From Phenylobacterium sp. (GTDB lineage Bacteria > Pseudomonadota > Alphaproteobacteria > Caulobacterales > Caulobacteraceae): a stretch of DNA of 64,000 bases. The DNA lies in the NCBI GenBank assembly GCA_017991675.1, contig JAGOQB010000005.1, positions 124,001 to 188,000 on the forward strand, given 5' to 3'. The notes under the pieces were generated by a model. The model saw nothing but the letters and a program-made list of their open reading frames with translations. It was not told the origin of the DNA and made no database searches. Positions 34,202-45,241 of this stretch are shown one piece after another. Position 1 is the first letter of the stretch. Each line of letters opens with the position of its first letter. Position numbers and translations under genes: made by a program.

Positions 34202-35188
34202 TCAGATCGTGTGGGCGTTGGCGAGCCGGCAGGCCGCCGAGCGCCCGGTCTCGACCTGCAGGGTCGCATGGCCGATGCCGAACTTGCTGGCCAGGCCTTC
34301 GCAGGCCGCGTGCAGGAAGTCGTCGCCGTCGATGTTCTCGGGGCGCGTGACGTGAGCGGTCATGGCCGTCTCGGTGGTGCTCATCGCCCAGACGTGCAGG
34401 TCGTGGACCTCGGTCACGCCCGGGCGCGCCAGCAGCCAGGCGCGCACGGCCTCGACGTCCATCCCGCGCGGGGCGGCGTCCAGGACGAGGTCGACGGAAT
34501 CGCGCAGCAGCGCCCAGGTGCCGATGACGATCACCGCGGCGATCAGCAGGCTCAGCGCCGGGTCGATCCACAACAGGCCGGTCAGCGCGATGACGCCGGC
34601 GCCGATCACCACGGCCAGCGACACCGCTGCGTCGGCGGCCATGTGCAGGAAGGCGCCGCGGATGTTGAGGTCCTCGTGTCCCTTCATGAACATCAGCGCC
34701 GTGGCCGTGTTGATCACCACGCCGATGGCCGCAACGATCATCACCGGCCAGGTGGCGATCGGCGCGGGCTCGGCGAAGCGGTGGATGGCCTCGGAGACGA
34801 TGACCCCGACCGCGACCAGCAGCAGCACCGCATTGGCCAGCGAGGCGAGGATGGTGGCCTTGCGCAGTCCGTAGGTGCGGCGCGAGGTCGGCGCTGACTT
34901 GGCCAGGATCGTCGCGCCCCAGGCCAGCAGCAGGCTGAGCACGTCCGAAAGGTTGTGCCCGGCGTCGGCCAGCAGCGCCAGCGAGCCGGTCCAGAGGCCG
35001 GCGGCGACCTCGGCCAGCACAAAGGCGAAGTTCAGGCCGACGCCGACGGCGAAGGCGCGGCCGAAGTCCTTGGGGGCATGGCTATGACCGCCGGGGCCGT
35101 GGGAATGGCCGTGCGCATGATCATGGGCGCCATGATCGTGGTCATGGTCGTGATCGTCGTGACTATGGCCTGAATGCTCGTGCGCCAT
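34202..35188 (-). CDS. cation diffusion facilitator (Zn/Co/Cd exporter)
   Basis: A 328-aa membrane transporter with six hydrophobic segments. It begins with a strongly His/Asp-rich cytosolic stretch (residues 2-40, over a dozen His) that probably buffers Zn. The transport-site motifs LADAGHNLSD (TM2) and HMAADAAVS (TM5, HxxxD) are intact, and a C-terminal cytoplasmic ACT-like domain (VHDLHVWAMSTTETAMTAHV) follows. It sits inside the lipid A gene cluster, between waaA and the DUF374 acyltransferase gene, on the same strand. That location is unusual and may tie metal load to envelope synthesis. Confidence 0.93.
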   Translation of the reverse strand: MAHEHSGHSHDDHDHDHDHGAHDHAHGHSHGPGGHSHAPKDFGRAFAVGVGLNFAFVLAEVAAGLWTGSLALLADAGHNLSDVLSLLLAWGATILAKSAPTSRRTYGLRKATILASLANAVLLLVAVGVIVSEAIHRFAEPAPIATWPVMIVAAIGVVINTATALMFMKGHEDLNIRGAFLHMAADAAVSLAVVIGAGVIALTGLLWIDPALSLLIAAVIVIGTWALLRDSVDLVLDAAPRGMDVEAVRAWLLARPGVTEVHDLHVWAMSTTETAMTAHVTRPENIDGDDFLHAACEGLASKFGIGHATLQVETGRSAACRLANAHTI

Positions 35189-35219
35189 TGGCTCTATGTG
35201 TCACCCCGGCGCGGAAGGA

Positions 35220-35917
35220 TCAACGTCGGCCGACCAAGGCTTCGGCGCGCCGCGTGGTGGCGGTGAGCTTGGCCGAGAGGTCTTCGATCAGGGCCGCGAT
35301 CTCGGCCTCGCCGGCGTCGGCGGGCACGTAGAAGGGCCCGTCCCAGGCGGTCGCGCCGCGGCCGAACGGCCAGGCGAAGGTGACCTTGTCCCAGGTGTCG
35401 AGCACGATGGCCGGCGAGACCGCCAGGCCCATCAGGTAGATCGGCGCGCCCGTCTTGCGGGCGATCTGCAGCGAGCCGGGCGCGATCACCTCGGCCGGGC
35501 CGCGCGGGCCGTCCGGGGTGACGATCAGCACGCCGCCGTCATTGACCCAGTTGATGGCCTCGCGGATCGCTGCGACCGCCTGGCGGGCCTTGTTGGTGTC
35601 GCCCTTCTTGGCCGAGGACGTGCGGATGGCCGGGAAGCCGGCCCGCGACAGCGCCTGGGCGATGAACTCGCCGTCGGCCGAGGGTGAAACCATGCAGCGG
35701 ACCTTGTCGCGCCGCCACCAGACGGGGGCCAGGCCGAGGCACAGCGGAATGCTGCCGTGCCAGAACAGCGCCACCGCCGGTTTGCCGTCCTGCAGGATCG
35801 GCTCCACGCAGGCGAGGTTGTCGTGCGTCCAGCGGCGGCTCTTGAGCGTGATGATCAGGTGCAGCCACAGCAGCCAGCTCAGGAAGGTCTGGACGCCGGG
35901 GTTGCGCAGCAGGTTCT

Positions 35918-35921
<4 letters not shown>
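35220..35921 (-). CDS. DUF374 lysophospholipid/lipid A-type acyltransferase
   Basis: A 233-aa protein with a hydrophobic N-terminus (FLSWLLWLHLIITL), ALFWHGSIPL (acceptor region), SPSADGEFIAQAL and TPDGPRGPAEVIAPG, the marks of DUF374, an alphaproteobacterial family coupled with waaA genes. It is thought to act in lipid A maturation. Its start overlaps the MsbA-like stop (ATGA, 35918-35921), so it is coupled with the exporter. Confidence 0.88.
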
Positions 35922-37690
<1,769 letters not shown>

Positions 37691-37851
37691 CGGTCCTGGG
37701 GTCGGCTCTCGGCGCAGGGAAGTCAAGAAGGCGTCTTGGCCCGGCGCAAAGGCGGCATATGGTGTTGGTCGGGGCGAAACCGAGGCGTGCCGCCGATCCT
37801 CACTCGATCGGGCGCGCGTGGCGGTGATCCTCGCCCCATATGGAGACCGTC

Positions 37852-38403
37852 ATGCGCGCCGTCGCATTCATCCTGGCCTTGGCGCTGGCGCCCGCCGTCG
37901 CGGTCGGGCAGCCGTCCCCGGCCACGCCCGCCGCCAAGGCCGCCGCAGCGCCGCCTGTAAAGGCCGCCCCGGCGCCGCCCGCCAAGGTCGCGCCGGCGAT
38001 CCCTGCCGTTCCGGCGCCGCCGGCCGCTTCCCCCGTCACGCTGAGCCGGGAGCCTGAGCTGTCTCGAGCCCAGAACACCGCGATCACCAAGTCCATCGCG
38101 GCCCTCAAGACGCCGGAAGAACGGCGCCTGGCGAGCGGCTGGAGCAACGCCAAGAAGGTGGCCGAGGTGATCTGTCGCCCGGCCGCCTTGCCCGCGCTCA
38201 AGAAGCAGGTCCCCAACGCCGACCGGGTGTTCCTGGGCACCGACGATCCCAAGACCCTGACCTTGGTCAGCACCCGCAGCCTGACAGGCGCAGGCCAGGT
38301 GCGCTCCGGTTCGGCTTGGCGCGACTTCACCTTCACCTGCGCCCTGATGCCCAGCAGCGGCAAGGTCGCGGGGTTCACCGCCGTGCTGAAGCCGCTGACC
38401 TAG
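37852..38403 (+). CDS. secreted Ala/Pro-rich protein of unknown function
   Basis: A 183-aa protein with a signal peptide (about 1-18, ending AVG-Q), an Ala/Pro/Lys-rich linker (about 20-65, repeats of AAP/KAAPAPPAK) and a compact C-terminal domain with two Cys (VICRP, TFTCALMP) likely forming a disulfide. I do not recognise the domain with confidence. I start at the ATG at 37852, which has GGAG 8 nt upstream, rather than the in-frame ATG at 37840. It is a plus-strand gene inserted in the minus-strand lipid A cluster, next to the phosphatase gene. Confidence 0.78.
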   Translation: MRAVAFILALALAPAVAVGQPSPATPAAKAAAAPPVKAAPAPPAKVAPAIPAVPAPPAASPVTLSREPELSRAQNTAITKSIAALKTPEERRLASGWSNAKKVAEVICRPAALPALKKQVPNADRVFLGTDDPKTLTLVSTRSLTGAGQVRSGSAWRDFTFTCALMPSSGKVAGFTAVLKPLT

Positions 38404-38462
38404 GACCAGACGTCGCGCTCGGCTTCCGCTGGCGTCCCGAACCGCCTATCTAGGCGCGCGCA

Positions 38463-39143
38463 ATGCAGGAAGCTCGCTTGGCCGATTTCGACCTCACCAC
38501 GCCCAAGGGGCGCGTCGCGACCTATCTGGACTATCTCTGGAAGGATCACGCCTATCTGCGCCTGGGCTTTTCCAACGCCCACTGGATCAGCGACGAGCTG
38601 GTGCGCACCAACCAGCCCTGGCCCCATCAACTGGCCGAATGGAAGAAGCGCGGCGTCAAGACGATCATCAACCTGCGCGGCGGCTTCGACGCCAGCTTCC
38701 ATGCGCTGGAGAAGGACGCCTGCGAGCGTCTCGGCCTGAAGCTGGTGGATTTCACCATCACCTCGCGCGAGGTGCCGAGCCGCGCCCGCGTGCACGGCGC
38801 CAAGGAGCTGTTCGAGACGATCGAGTATCCGGCCCTGATGCACTGCAAGTCCGGGGCGGACCGGGCCGGCATCATGAGCGTCTTCTACATGCACTTCCGC
38901 AAGGGGTTGCCGATCCGCGAGGCGCTGGATCAGCTGCATATCCGCTACCTGCATGTGAAGCAGGGCAAGACCGGCGTGCTCGACTACACCTTCGAGCGCT
39001 ACCTGGCCGAGGGCGAGCCCAAGGGGCAGACCTTCCTGGAGTGGGTCGACAGCGACGCCTATGACGAGGCGGGCATCAAGGCTGACTTCCGCGCCAACAT
39101 GTGGGGCCGGCTGCTGACTGAGGGCATCCTGAAGCGGGAGTAG
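38463..39143 (+). CDS. CX5R dual-specificity/tyrosine phosphatase-fold protein (possible CtpA-type envelope phosphatase)
   Basis: A 226-aa protein with the cysteine-phosphatase loop HCKSGADRAG (HCX5R, about residues 137-145) and the expected general-acid region upstream (TSREVPSRARVHGA). No signal peptide or membrane span, so it acts in the cytosol. In C. crescentus, CtpA is a tyrosine-phosphatase homologue linked to lipid A and envelope integrity. Location between the MsbA-like exporter and the DUF4170/cysQ/tldE genes suggests a similar lipid A-linked role, but homology to CtpA is my inference and not a search result. Confidence 0.85.
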   Translation: MQEARLADFDLTTPKGRVATYLDYLWKDHAYLRLGFSNAHWISDELVRTNQPWPHQLAEWKKRGVKTIINLRGGFDASFHALEKDACERLGLKLVDFTITSREVPSRARVHGAKELFETIEYPALMHCKSGADRAGIMSVFYMHFRKGLPIREALDQLHIRYLHVKQGKTGVLDYTFERYLAEGEPKGQTFLEWVDSDAYDEAGIKADFRANMWGRLLTEGILKRE

Positions 39144-39179
39144 CCTTCTAGGGGGCGCCCCGGAACCCAGTCCAAGCCC

Positions 39180-39317
39180 GTGTCATCCCGGTTTTGCGAA
39201 GCAAGACCGGGATCTATTAACACCGACGGGGCAGATTTCGGCTCGGCCGCGCCCTGTTTCCCACGATCAGGCGACAATGGGTCCCGGCTTTCGGCTGCGC
39301 CGAAACCGGGATGACAC
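39180..39317. repeat. intergenic palindromic repeat, family B, copy 2
   Basis: The same family as 22844-22968. Outer arms GTGTCATCCCGG (39180-39191) and CCGGGATGACAC (39306-39317) are perfectly complementary over 12 nt. The left half (TTTTGCGAAGCAAGACCGGGA) matches copy 1 closely and holds its own hairpin, as does the right half (GGGTCCCGGCTTTCGG...CCGAAACCGGG). It lies between the convergent phosphatase and DUF4170 genes. Confidence 0.78.
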
Positions 39318-39323
39318 ACGAGC

Positions 39324-39560
39324 TTAGTCTTCCTGCGGATCCTTGTCGGGATCGAGCAGTTTGTGGGCGTGGATCACGAAATAGCGCATGTGCGCGTTGT
39401 CGACGGTCTCCTGCGCCTTGCGGCGCCAGGCGGCGACCGCCTCGCCATGGCTGGCGTAGGCGCCGACGAGGTCGATCTTCGTCAGATCGCGGAACGTGTT
39501 GTGCTCCAGATCCTCAAGTTCGCCGCCGATGACGAGGTGCAGAAGCTGTTTCTCGGGCAT
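39324..39560 (-). CDS. DUF4170 family small protein
   Basis: A 78-aa cytosolic protein with LHLVIGGELEDLEHNTFRDL, VGAYASHGEAVAAWR and ARMRYFVIHAHKLLDP-type C-terminus (AHMRYFVIHAHKLLDPDKD). DUF4170 proteins are conserved in alphaproteobacteria beside tldE, cysQ and waaA, as here. The start ATG (39558-39560) gives the canonical MPEKQLLHLVIGGEL; an in-frame ATG at 39644 lies inside cysQ. Function unknown. Confidence 0.87.
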   Translation of the reverse strand: MPEKQLLHLVIGGELEDLEHNTFRDLTKIDLVGAYASHGEAVAAWRRKAQETVDNAHMRYFVIHAHKLLDPDKDPQED

Positions 39561-39577
39561 GATGTTCCCCAAATTGG

Positions 39578-40372
39578 TCAATTGGGTAGGTCGATATGCC
39601 GTACGCGCTCCAGGATCAATGGGGCCAATCGCGGAGCGGCGCAAACGAGGCTCGGTTGCGCGGGTTTTGCGCCATTATACACAAACGGGCGGCCAAGATG
39701 GTCGCCGACGAAGGCGCCGGCCTCGCGGGCGATGAGGTCGGCGGCGGCCAGGTCCCAGTCATACTTGGCGACCAGCGCCAGGGTGGCGTCGAAGGCGCCG
39801 GCGGCGATCACGCACATCCGATAGGCGGTGGAGTTGCGGGCCTCGATGCGCATCTGCGGCCACGGCGTCGGCCAGGCGGGATGGGCGAACATGCGAGCGT
39901 CGCCGACCATGCCGCAGCCTTCGACGGTGTCGCGCTGCGAGGCGCAGATGGGCTGGCCGTTCAGGGTCGCGCCGCCGCCGGCGGTCGCGCGGTAGGTCTC
40001 GTCGAGGTCGGGCGCGAAAACCACCCCGGCGATCGGCTTGTCGTCCTCGACCACGGCGACCGAGACCGCCCACCAGGGCCGGTCCTTGATGAAGGCCCGG
40101 GTGCCGTCGATCGGATCGACGACGAACAGCCGCCGCCGCGAGCGACGGACCGGATCGTCCGCGGTTTCTTCCGAGAGCCAGCCGTAGTCGGGGCGGGCGC
40201 TGGTCAGCATCTGCTTGATCAGCGCGTCGGTGGCCAGGTCGGCGTTGGTGACCGGCGAGTCGCCTTCCTTGTAGGCGGTCTCCAGGCCCTCGCGGCGCAG
40301 TTTCAGGGCCAGGGCCCCGGCGTCGAACGCCGCTTGGCTGATCAGTTCGAGGTCCTGGGCGGGATCCGTCAT
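39578..40372 (-). CDS. cysQ: 3'(2'),5'-bisphosphate nucleotidase, inositol monophosphatase family
   Basis: A 264-aa phosphatase. The metal and lithium-sensitive motifs are LSEETADD, VVDPIDGTRAFIKDRPWW and WDLAAADLIAREAGA. The DGTRAF..RPWW type is typical of CysQ, which hydrolyses PAP/PAPS-type nucleotides from sulfate assimilation; inositol monophosphatase is the alternative. Its start overlaps the tldE stop by one nucleotide (TGATG, 40370-40374). It precedes DUF4170 in the conserved alphaproteobacterial order. Confidence 0.88.
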   Translation of the reverse strand: MTDPAQDLELISQAAFDAGALALKLRREGLETAYKEGDSPVTNADLATDALIKQMLTSARPDYGWLSEETADDPVRRSRRRLFVVDPIDGTRAFIKDRPWWAVSVAVVEDDKPIAGVVFAPDLDETYRATAGGGATLNGQPICASQRDTVEGCGMVGDARMFAHPAWPTPWPQMRIEARNSTAYRMCVIAAGAFDATLALVAKYDWDLAAADLIAREAGAFVGDHLGRPFVYNGAKPAQPSLVCAAPRLAPLILERVRHIDLPN

Positions 40373-41712
40373 CAGCGCCCGGCGATCGCCAGGCCATCGA
40401 TCAGCAGCGACGGCGCGTTGGCCGAGCCGCGGATCTCAAGGTCGGCGCCTGGAAGCAGGCGGCCGTAGATGTCGATCAGGTTCCCGGCGACGGTGATCTC
40501 GGCGACGGGGTAGGCCAGTTCGCCGTTTTCGAACCAGAAGCCCGAGCAGCCGACCGACCAGTCGCCAGTGTTGCCGTTCAGCGAGGGGCCGAACATCGAG
40601 GTGATCAGCAGGCCCTTGCCGGCCTGGGCGATCAGTTCGGCCTGGCTGGCGGCGCCCGGCTCCAGGGTGAGGTTGGTGGTCGAAACCCCCGGCGCGCCGG
40701 CCAGCCCGCGAGAGGCGTGGCCGGTCGTCTCCAGGCCCAACTGCCGGGCCGACGAGGTGTTCATGATCCAGGTGGTCAGCACCCCGTCCTCGATCAGCGC
40801 CCAGCGGCGGTTGACGACGCCCTCGTCGTCGAACGGCGAGGAGCCCAGGCCGCGCACCTTGTGCGGATCGTCGACGATGTTCACGCCCTTGGCGAACAGC
40901 TGGGCATTCAGCTTGTCCTTGAGGAACGAGGTGCCGCGGGCGATCGAGGGTCCGGCGATGGCGCCGATCAGGGGGCTGATCAGCGACATGGCCACGCGGT
41001 TCTCGAAGATCACCGGCGCGGTGGTGGAATCGATCTTGCGCGCGCCCAGGCGCTGGGCTGCGCGCCGGCCAGCCTCTTCGCCGATCGCGCGGGCGCTCGG
41101 CAGGTCGTCGCGCCAGCGGGCCGAGCGGCCGTCATAGCCGCTTTCCATGGTCTCGCCATCGCCGGCGATCGCCGAGGCGGTGATCGAGAAGGCCGAGGCC
41201 TGGTAGACGCCTGAGAAGCCGCTCGAGGTGACCAGTCGCCAATGGGACGACGAGGCCGAGGCTGAGCCGCCGTCGGAATTGGTGATCTTGGGATTGGCGC
41301 GGGCGGCGTCCTCGGCGGCGCGAGCGACCTCCTCCAGGGCCTCGGGCGAGGGCTCCTGCGGGTCGTAGAGATCGAGCTCGACGAAGGGACCCTTGGCCAG
41401 GCGCTCCTTGGGGGCCAGGCCGGCGTAGGGATCCTCCGGCGCCAGCTTGGCCATCGCCACCGCGCGCTCGATCAGCTTGGCGCGCGCCTCGGCCGAGATG
41501 TCGGAGCCGGAGACCGTCGCCTGCCGCTGGCCGACGAAGACCCGCAGGCCGAGGTCGCGGCTTTCCTCGCGCTCGACCTCCTCCAGTGCGCCCATGCGGA
41601 CATTGATGCCGAGGGCGGCGCGCTGCGCCCCCACGGCTTCGGCGGAGTCTGCGCCGGCCTTAAGCGCGGCGGAGACGACATCGGCGAGCAGGTTTTCGTC
41701 CATCAAGGCCAT
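40372..41712 (-). CDS. pmbA: TldE/PmbA metalloprotease-like protein
   Basis: A 446-aa protein of the TldD/TldE (PmbA) family. TldE partners TldD in a Zn-dependent protease that matures RiPP peptides and degrades proteins such as CcdA. Visible blocks are LGINVRMGALEEVEREESRDLGLRVFVG, PVIFENRVAMSLISPL, GLGSSPFDDEGV and TNLTLEPGAASQAELIAQ. TldE lacks the HExxxH motif of TldD, and none is seen here. I use the ATG at 41710-41712; ATG at 41703 is an alternative. It leads the cluster that continues with cysQ and DUF4170. Confidence 0.9.
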   Translation of the reverse strand: MALMDENLLADVVSAALKAGADSAEAVGAQRAALGINVRMGALEEVEREESRDLGLRVFVGQRQATVSGSDISAEARAKLIERAVAMAKLAPEDPYAGLAPKERLAKGPFVELDLYDPQEPSPEALEEVARAAEDAARANPKITNSDGGSASASSSHWRLVTSSGFSGVYQASAFSITASAIAGDGETMESGYDGRSARWRDDLPSARAIGEEAGRRAAQRLGARKIDSTTAPVIFENRVAMSLISPLIGAIAGPSIARGTSFLKDKLNAQLFAKGVNIVDDPHKVRGLGSSPFDDEGVVNRRWALIEDGVLTTWIMNTSSARQLGLETTGHASRGLAGAPGVSTTNLTLEPGAASQAELIAQAGKGLLITSMFGPSLNGNTGDWSVGCSGFWFENGELAYPVAEITVAGNLIDIYGRLLPGADLEIRGSANAPSLLIDGLAIAGR

Positions 41713-41746
41713 ATGGCGGGATGCGCGCTCCGCGGCAAGCTGCGGC

Positions 41747-42148
41747 TCACGTGATGGCGTAGAACAGCAGCGCGACGCTGGCGAAGACATAGGCCAGCCA
41801 GGTCAGGGTGACGCCGATCGAGCGGGCGAACGAGGAGCCGCCGCTGCGCGACAGGCCGAAGGCGTGCAGGCCGCGGCCGACGAACAGCAAAAGGCCGGTC
41901 AGGTGCACGGCGAGCGGCGGGGCCTCGACCATGGCCAGGACGGCGATGCCGACCATGGCGGCCGGGACATACTCGGTCGCGTTGCCGAAGGCGCGGATCG
42001 CCTGGGCCAGTTCCGGGACGCCGCCGTCGCCCAGCGCCACCTTGTGCCGGCGTCGCTGGCGCACGACCAGCAGCGACAGCACCAGCAACAGGATCAGGTG
42101 CAGCCCGACCCATAGGGCCGCGGCGTGGCCGGATGTCACGGCGTCCAT
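41747..42148 (-). CDS. MAPEG-family membrane protein
   Basis: A 133-aa protein with four hydrophobic segments (ALWVGLHLILLLVLSLLVV, YVPAAMVGIAVLAM, LTGLLLFVGRGLHAFGL, SIGVTLTWLAYVFASVALLFY). The central NATEYVP and RGLHAFGLSRSGGSS fit the MAPEG family (membrane-associated eicosanoid/glutathione metabolism proteins). Bacterial members often have glutathione-transferase-type roles, but no substrate can be named. The start ATG (42146-42148) is chosen over an in-frame ATG at 42214, whose leader is not family-like. Confidence 0.87.
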   Translation of the reverse strand: MDAVTSGHAAALWVGLHLILLLVLSLLVVRQRRRHKVALGDGGVPELAQAIRAFGNATEYVPAAMVGIAVLAMVEAPPLAVHLTGLLLFVGRGLHAFGLSRSGGSSFARSIGVTLTWLAYVFASVALLFYAIT

Positions 42149-42233
42149 ACTTGATTGTCCCTCATTCGCCCCCGCGAAGGCGCGCAGTTGGGCTTGGTTT
42201 TGCCAAAAGGGCAAGGGCGCGCCTGGCCGGTCT

Positions 42234-43265
42234 CTAAAGTACGGCCGCGAAGGTCCTTGAAATGACGGCCTTTCCGCCCCGCCGCACCACGTAGGTCGCG
42301 ACGTAGCGGCCCGGCGGCCACCCGGCGGCCTGGGCGCGTTTGCCGGCGATGACCATGTACTGCGCCTTGGCCCGGTCGAGGGCCGGCTGGGCGCTGGACA
42401 CCAGCACCCGGCCGTCGGGGGCGGCGAGGGTCAGTTCCTGCACGTCGCCGCCCTGCAGGTTGATGGCCCGGACATAGGCGACCAGCCCCGTCCGCGTCGT
42501 CGGCGGGGCGATCCCTCCGGCCTCGATGGCCGCCATGTCGACGGCGTCGGCGGCGAAGCCGGCGTTCAGCACCGCGCCGGCCTTGTAGGCCATGGCCCGT
42601 TCGGCGCTCGGCGTCCAAAGACCTGCGCCGCGCCGCGCCGGATCGCAGCCAGGCTCGGGCGAGGATGGGTCGACCATGACGCCGTCCTTGCGGACGGTGA
42701 GGTGCAGGTGCGGATACTCGGTATTGCCCGACAGGCCGATGCGCGCGATCGGGGTCCCGGCGGCGACCGCGTCGCCGACCTTCACCTTCAGGCTGCCCTG
42801 CGCCAGGTGGCAGTACTGCGTCTCCCAGCCCTGGCCGTGGTCGATGACGACGCCGTTGCCGCAGTCCTGGCCCTGAAGGGCCGCCGCGCCGCGGGTCCGC
42901 ACCGAGACGTCGGCCAGCCCGTCGCGCAGGCGCGCCACCTTGCCGGCCGCGGCGGCCAGCACGTCGACGCCGGCGGCCTGGGCGGCCATGTCAGGAATGC
43001 GGATGTCGACGCCGCCATGCGCCTCGTAGGTGCTGGAGCCGCAACGATAGTCCTTCGCCTCGGGACCAGGGTCGCGGTCGACATAGTTCTGGACCTCGCA
43101 GCTCGATCCGACCGTGCAGGCGACGGGGAAGTCCAGAGGCAGGCCGGCCGCCTGCGTGGCGGGCGCGGTCTGAGTGATATGGGCGCCCTGCGCCTCGGAT
43201 TCAGTGGGCGGGGCGCAGGCGGCGACCAGGCCGGCCAGCAGGATCGGTGCGAACTTCACGCGCAT
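42234..43265 (-). CDS. M23 metallopeptidase lipoprotein
   Basis: A 343-aa protein with a lipobox signal (LAGLVAAC, Cys about residue 17). The M23 domain has HGGVDIRIPDMAA (H-x3-D), DHGQGWETQYCHL and TEYPHLHLTV; here HxH is intact, in contrast to the other M23 protein in the window. A further C-terminal domain (about 240-343) has no M23 motifs. It should act on peptidoglycan in the periplasm, anchored to a membrane. Several Cys (VACTV, SCEV, YRCG) could form disulfides. Confidence 0.88.
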   Translation of the reverse strand: MRVKFAPILLAGLVAACAPPTESEAQGAHITQTAPATQAAGLPLDFPVACTVGSSCEVQNYVDRDPGPEAKDYRCGSSTYEAHGGVDIRIPDMAAQAAGVDVLAAAAGKVARLRDGLADVSVRTRGAAALQGQDCGNGVVIDHGQGWETQYCHLAQGSLKVKVGDAVAAGTPIARIGLSGNTEYPHLHLTVRKDGVMVDPSSPEPGCDPARRGAGLWTPSAERAMAYKAGAVLNAGFAADAVDMAAIEAGGIAPPTTRTGLVAYVRAINLQGGDVQELTLAAPDGRVLVSSAQPALDRAKAQYMVIAGKRAQAAGWPPGRYVATYVVRRGGKAVISRTFAAVL

Positions 43266-43299
43266 CTCCTTGACGCCCCCCGGCGGACCTGCAGGCGGA

Positions 43300-44823
43300 C
43301 TATACCGGATCGCCGCTCCCGGGCAGGCCCAGGCGCGCCCACTTCTCCGTGACGGCGGCGACCGTCGCCTCGTTCATGCCGAGCTTCTCGCCCCACTCGC
43401 GGTGCGTTTCCGGCGGCTGCTTGTTGGTGGCGTCGAGGCCGATCTTCGAGCCGAGGCCGCTCTCCGGCGAGGCGAAGTCGAGATAGTCGATGGGCGTGCC
43501 CTCGACGAGGGTGATGTCGCGCGCCGGGTCCATGCGGGTCGACAGCGCCCACATGACGTCCTTCCAGTCGCGGGCGTTGATGTCGTCGTCCACGACGATC
43601 ACCCACTTGGTGTACATGAACTGCCGCAGGAAGCTCCAGACGCCCATCATCACGCGCTTGGCGTGGCCGGGATAGGCCTTCTTCATCGAGACCACGGCGA
43701 TGCGGTACGAGCAGCCCTCGGGCGGCAGCCAGAAGTCGATGATCTCTGGGAACTGCTGGCGCAGCAGCGGAATGAACACCTCGTTCAGCGCCTCGCCCAG
43801 CACGCTCGGTTCGTCCGGCGGTCGGCCGGTGAAGGTGGTCAGGTAGATCGGGTCCTTGCGCATGGTGATGGCGCTGACCTTGAACACCGGGAACTGCTCG
43901 ACCGAGTTGTAATAGCCGGTGTGGTCGCCGTACGGCCCCTCGTCGGCGTACTCGTCCAGCATGACGTGGCCTTCGATCACGATCTCGGCCTGGGCCGGCA
44001 CCAGCAGCGGCACGGTCTTGGCCTGGACCAGGTCGACCTTGGCGCCGCGCATCAGGCCGGCGAACTGGTACTCCGACAGCGTCTCGGGCACAGGCGTCAC
44101 CGCCGCCAGGATGGTGCCCGGATCGGCGCCGATCACAACGGCGGCGGGCAGGGCGTCGGGCTTTCCGGCCGCTTTCCAACGGCGGTGATGCTGGGCGCCG
44201 CCGCGGTGCGCCAGCCAACGCATGATGGTCTTGTCCTTGCCCAGCACCTGCATGCGGTAGATGCCGAGGTTGTAGTCGTCCTCGCGCTCGTCGGACGGGC
44301 CCTTGGTCACCACCAGCGGCCAGGTGATCAACGGCGCCGGCTCGCCCGGCCAGCAGGTCTGGATCGGCAGCTTGGTGAGGTCGATCTGGTCGCCCGTCCA
44401 GACCACGTCCTGCACCGGCGCCTTCTTCACGGTCGCCGGGCGTATCGACATCACCGTCTTGGCCAGCGGCAGCATCTCGAAGGCGTCCTTCAGGCCGCGC
44501 GGCGGCTCGGGGCTGCGCAGGAAGGCCAGCAGTTCGCCGACCTCGCGCAGCTCCCCGGCGGTGGTGCGCTCCTGGCCTTCCAGGGTGACGCCCATGGCCA
44601 CGCGCTTCACCGTCCCGAACAGGTTGACCAGGCAGGGCATGGTCGAGCGTTCGCCGTCCGCGCGGACGACGTTCTCGAACAGCACAGCCGGGCCGCCGGT
44701 CGCCAGCAGTCGGCGTTGGATCTCGGTCATTTCCAGCACGCTGGAGACCGGCTCGGTCACCCGCACCAGTTCGCCCGCCGCTTCCAGCTTGGCGATGAAA
44801 TCCCTCAGCGACCGGTAGGCCAT
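43300..44823 (-). CDS. ubiD: UbiD family decarboxylase
   Basis: A 507-aa prenyl-FMN-dependent decarboxylase of 3-polyprenyl-4-hydroxybenzoate-type acids in ubiquinone synthesis. Visible blocks are [37 protein letters not shown] and the C-terminal [16 protein letters not shown]. The metal/cofactor-binding Glu-rich DEGPYGDH loop is intact. ubiA, the prenyltransferase for the preceding step, is at 56218-57228; ubiX is not visible. The start ATG (44821-44823) gives the family N-terminus [14 protein letters not shown]. Confidence 0.94.
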   Translation of the reverse strand: MAYRSLRDFIAKLEAAGELVRVTEPVSSVLEMTEIQRRLLATGGPAVLFENVVRADGERSTMPCLVNLFGTVKRVAMGVTLEGQERTTAGELREVGELLAFLRSPEPPRGLKDAFEMLPLAKTVMSIRPATVKKAPVQDVVWTGDQIDLTKLPIQTCWPGEPAPLITWPLVVTKGPSDEREDDYNLGIYRMQVLGKDKTIMRWLAHRGGAQHHRRWKAAGKPDALPAAVVIGADPGTILAAVTPVPETLSEYQFAGLMRGAKVDLVQAKTVPLLVPAQAEIVIEGHVMLDEYADEGPYGDHTGYYNSVEQFPVFKVSAITMRKDPIYLTTFTGRPPDEPSVLGEALNEVFIPLLRQQFPEIIDFWLPPEGCSYRIAVVSMKKAYPGHAKRVMMGVWSFLRQFMYTKWVIVVDDDINARDWKDVMWALSTRMDPARDITLVEGTPIDYLDFASPESGLGSKIGLDATNKQPPETHREWGEKLGMNEATVAAVTEKWARLGLPGSGDPV

Positions 44824-44906
44824 GCGCTCTCCATTCGTGCTGCGGTTCGGTCTACGGCCGCCCAGCCCTGGTGTCACCTGCACGGCGCCGGTAAAATCGG
44901 CGGATC

Positions 44907-45128
44907 ATGAAGCGCATCGATCTCGACGATCTCCCGCCCAAGCTCGCCCAGGTGCTGGCCGCCGTCGAGGCCGGCGAGGAACTCCTGCTGGTCCAGAACG
45001 GCGCGGTGGCGGGCCGGCTCGTCGGCATGGAGCCGCCGCGGCACGAGCCGGAGCCCGGACAGTCCAGCGACGAGCGCGCCGCGGAGATCTTCGAGCAGTT
45101 CCGCTCGGCCATGGAAGACGAATTCTAG
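44907..45128 (+). CDS. Phd/YefM-like antitoxin domain protein, no adjacent toxin
   Basis: A 73-aa protein. Residues 1-40 (IDLDDLPPKLAQVLAAVEAGEELLLVQNGAVAGRLV) match the N-terminal DNA-binding part of Phd/YefM antitoxins, followed by a charged tail ending in AEIFEQFRSAMEDEF that resembles a toxin-binding segment. The ATG (44907) follows GGATC; the ribosome site is weak. No toxin of Doc, RelE or VapC type is next to it: the neighbours are ubiD and a UrcA protein. Either an orphan antitoxin or a regulator. Confidence 0.78.
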   Translation: MKRIDLDDLPPKLAQVLAAVEAGEELLLVQNGAVAGRLVGMEPPRHEPEPGQSSDERAAEIFEQFRSAMEDEF

Positions 45129-45241
45129 CCGCCCGTTTTCGGTGGCGCGGCGGTCGCAAACCCAATATCTGTCAAGTGTTGTGGCGCAATGAGGCCGCAG
45201 AGCCCCGTCGCTGCGACTTATTTCGGCAGTAGGGAAACGCC

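Noticed and set aside
42155..42190. A short CTCATTCGCCCCCGCGAAGGCGCG stretch upstream of the MAPEG gene, resembling half of repeat family A
   Set aside because: Only one half-arm matches and there is no inverted partner within 150 nt, so it is probably a chance match or a decayed copy.
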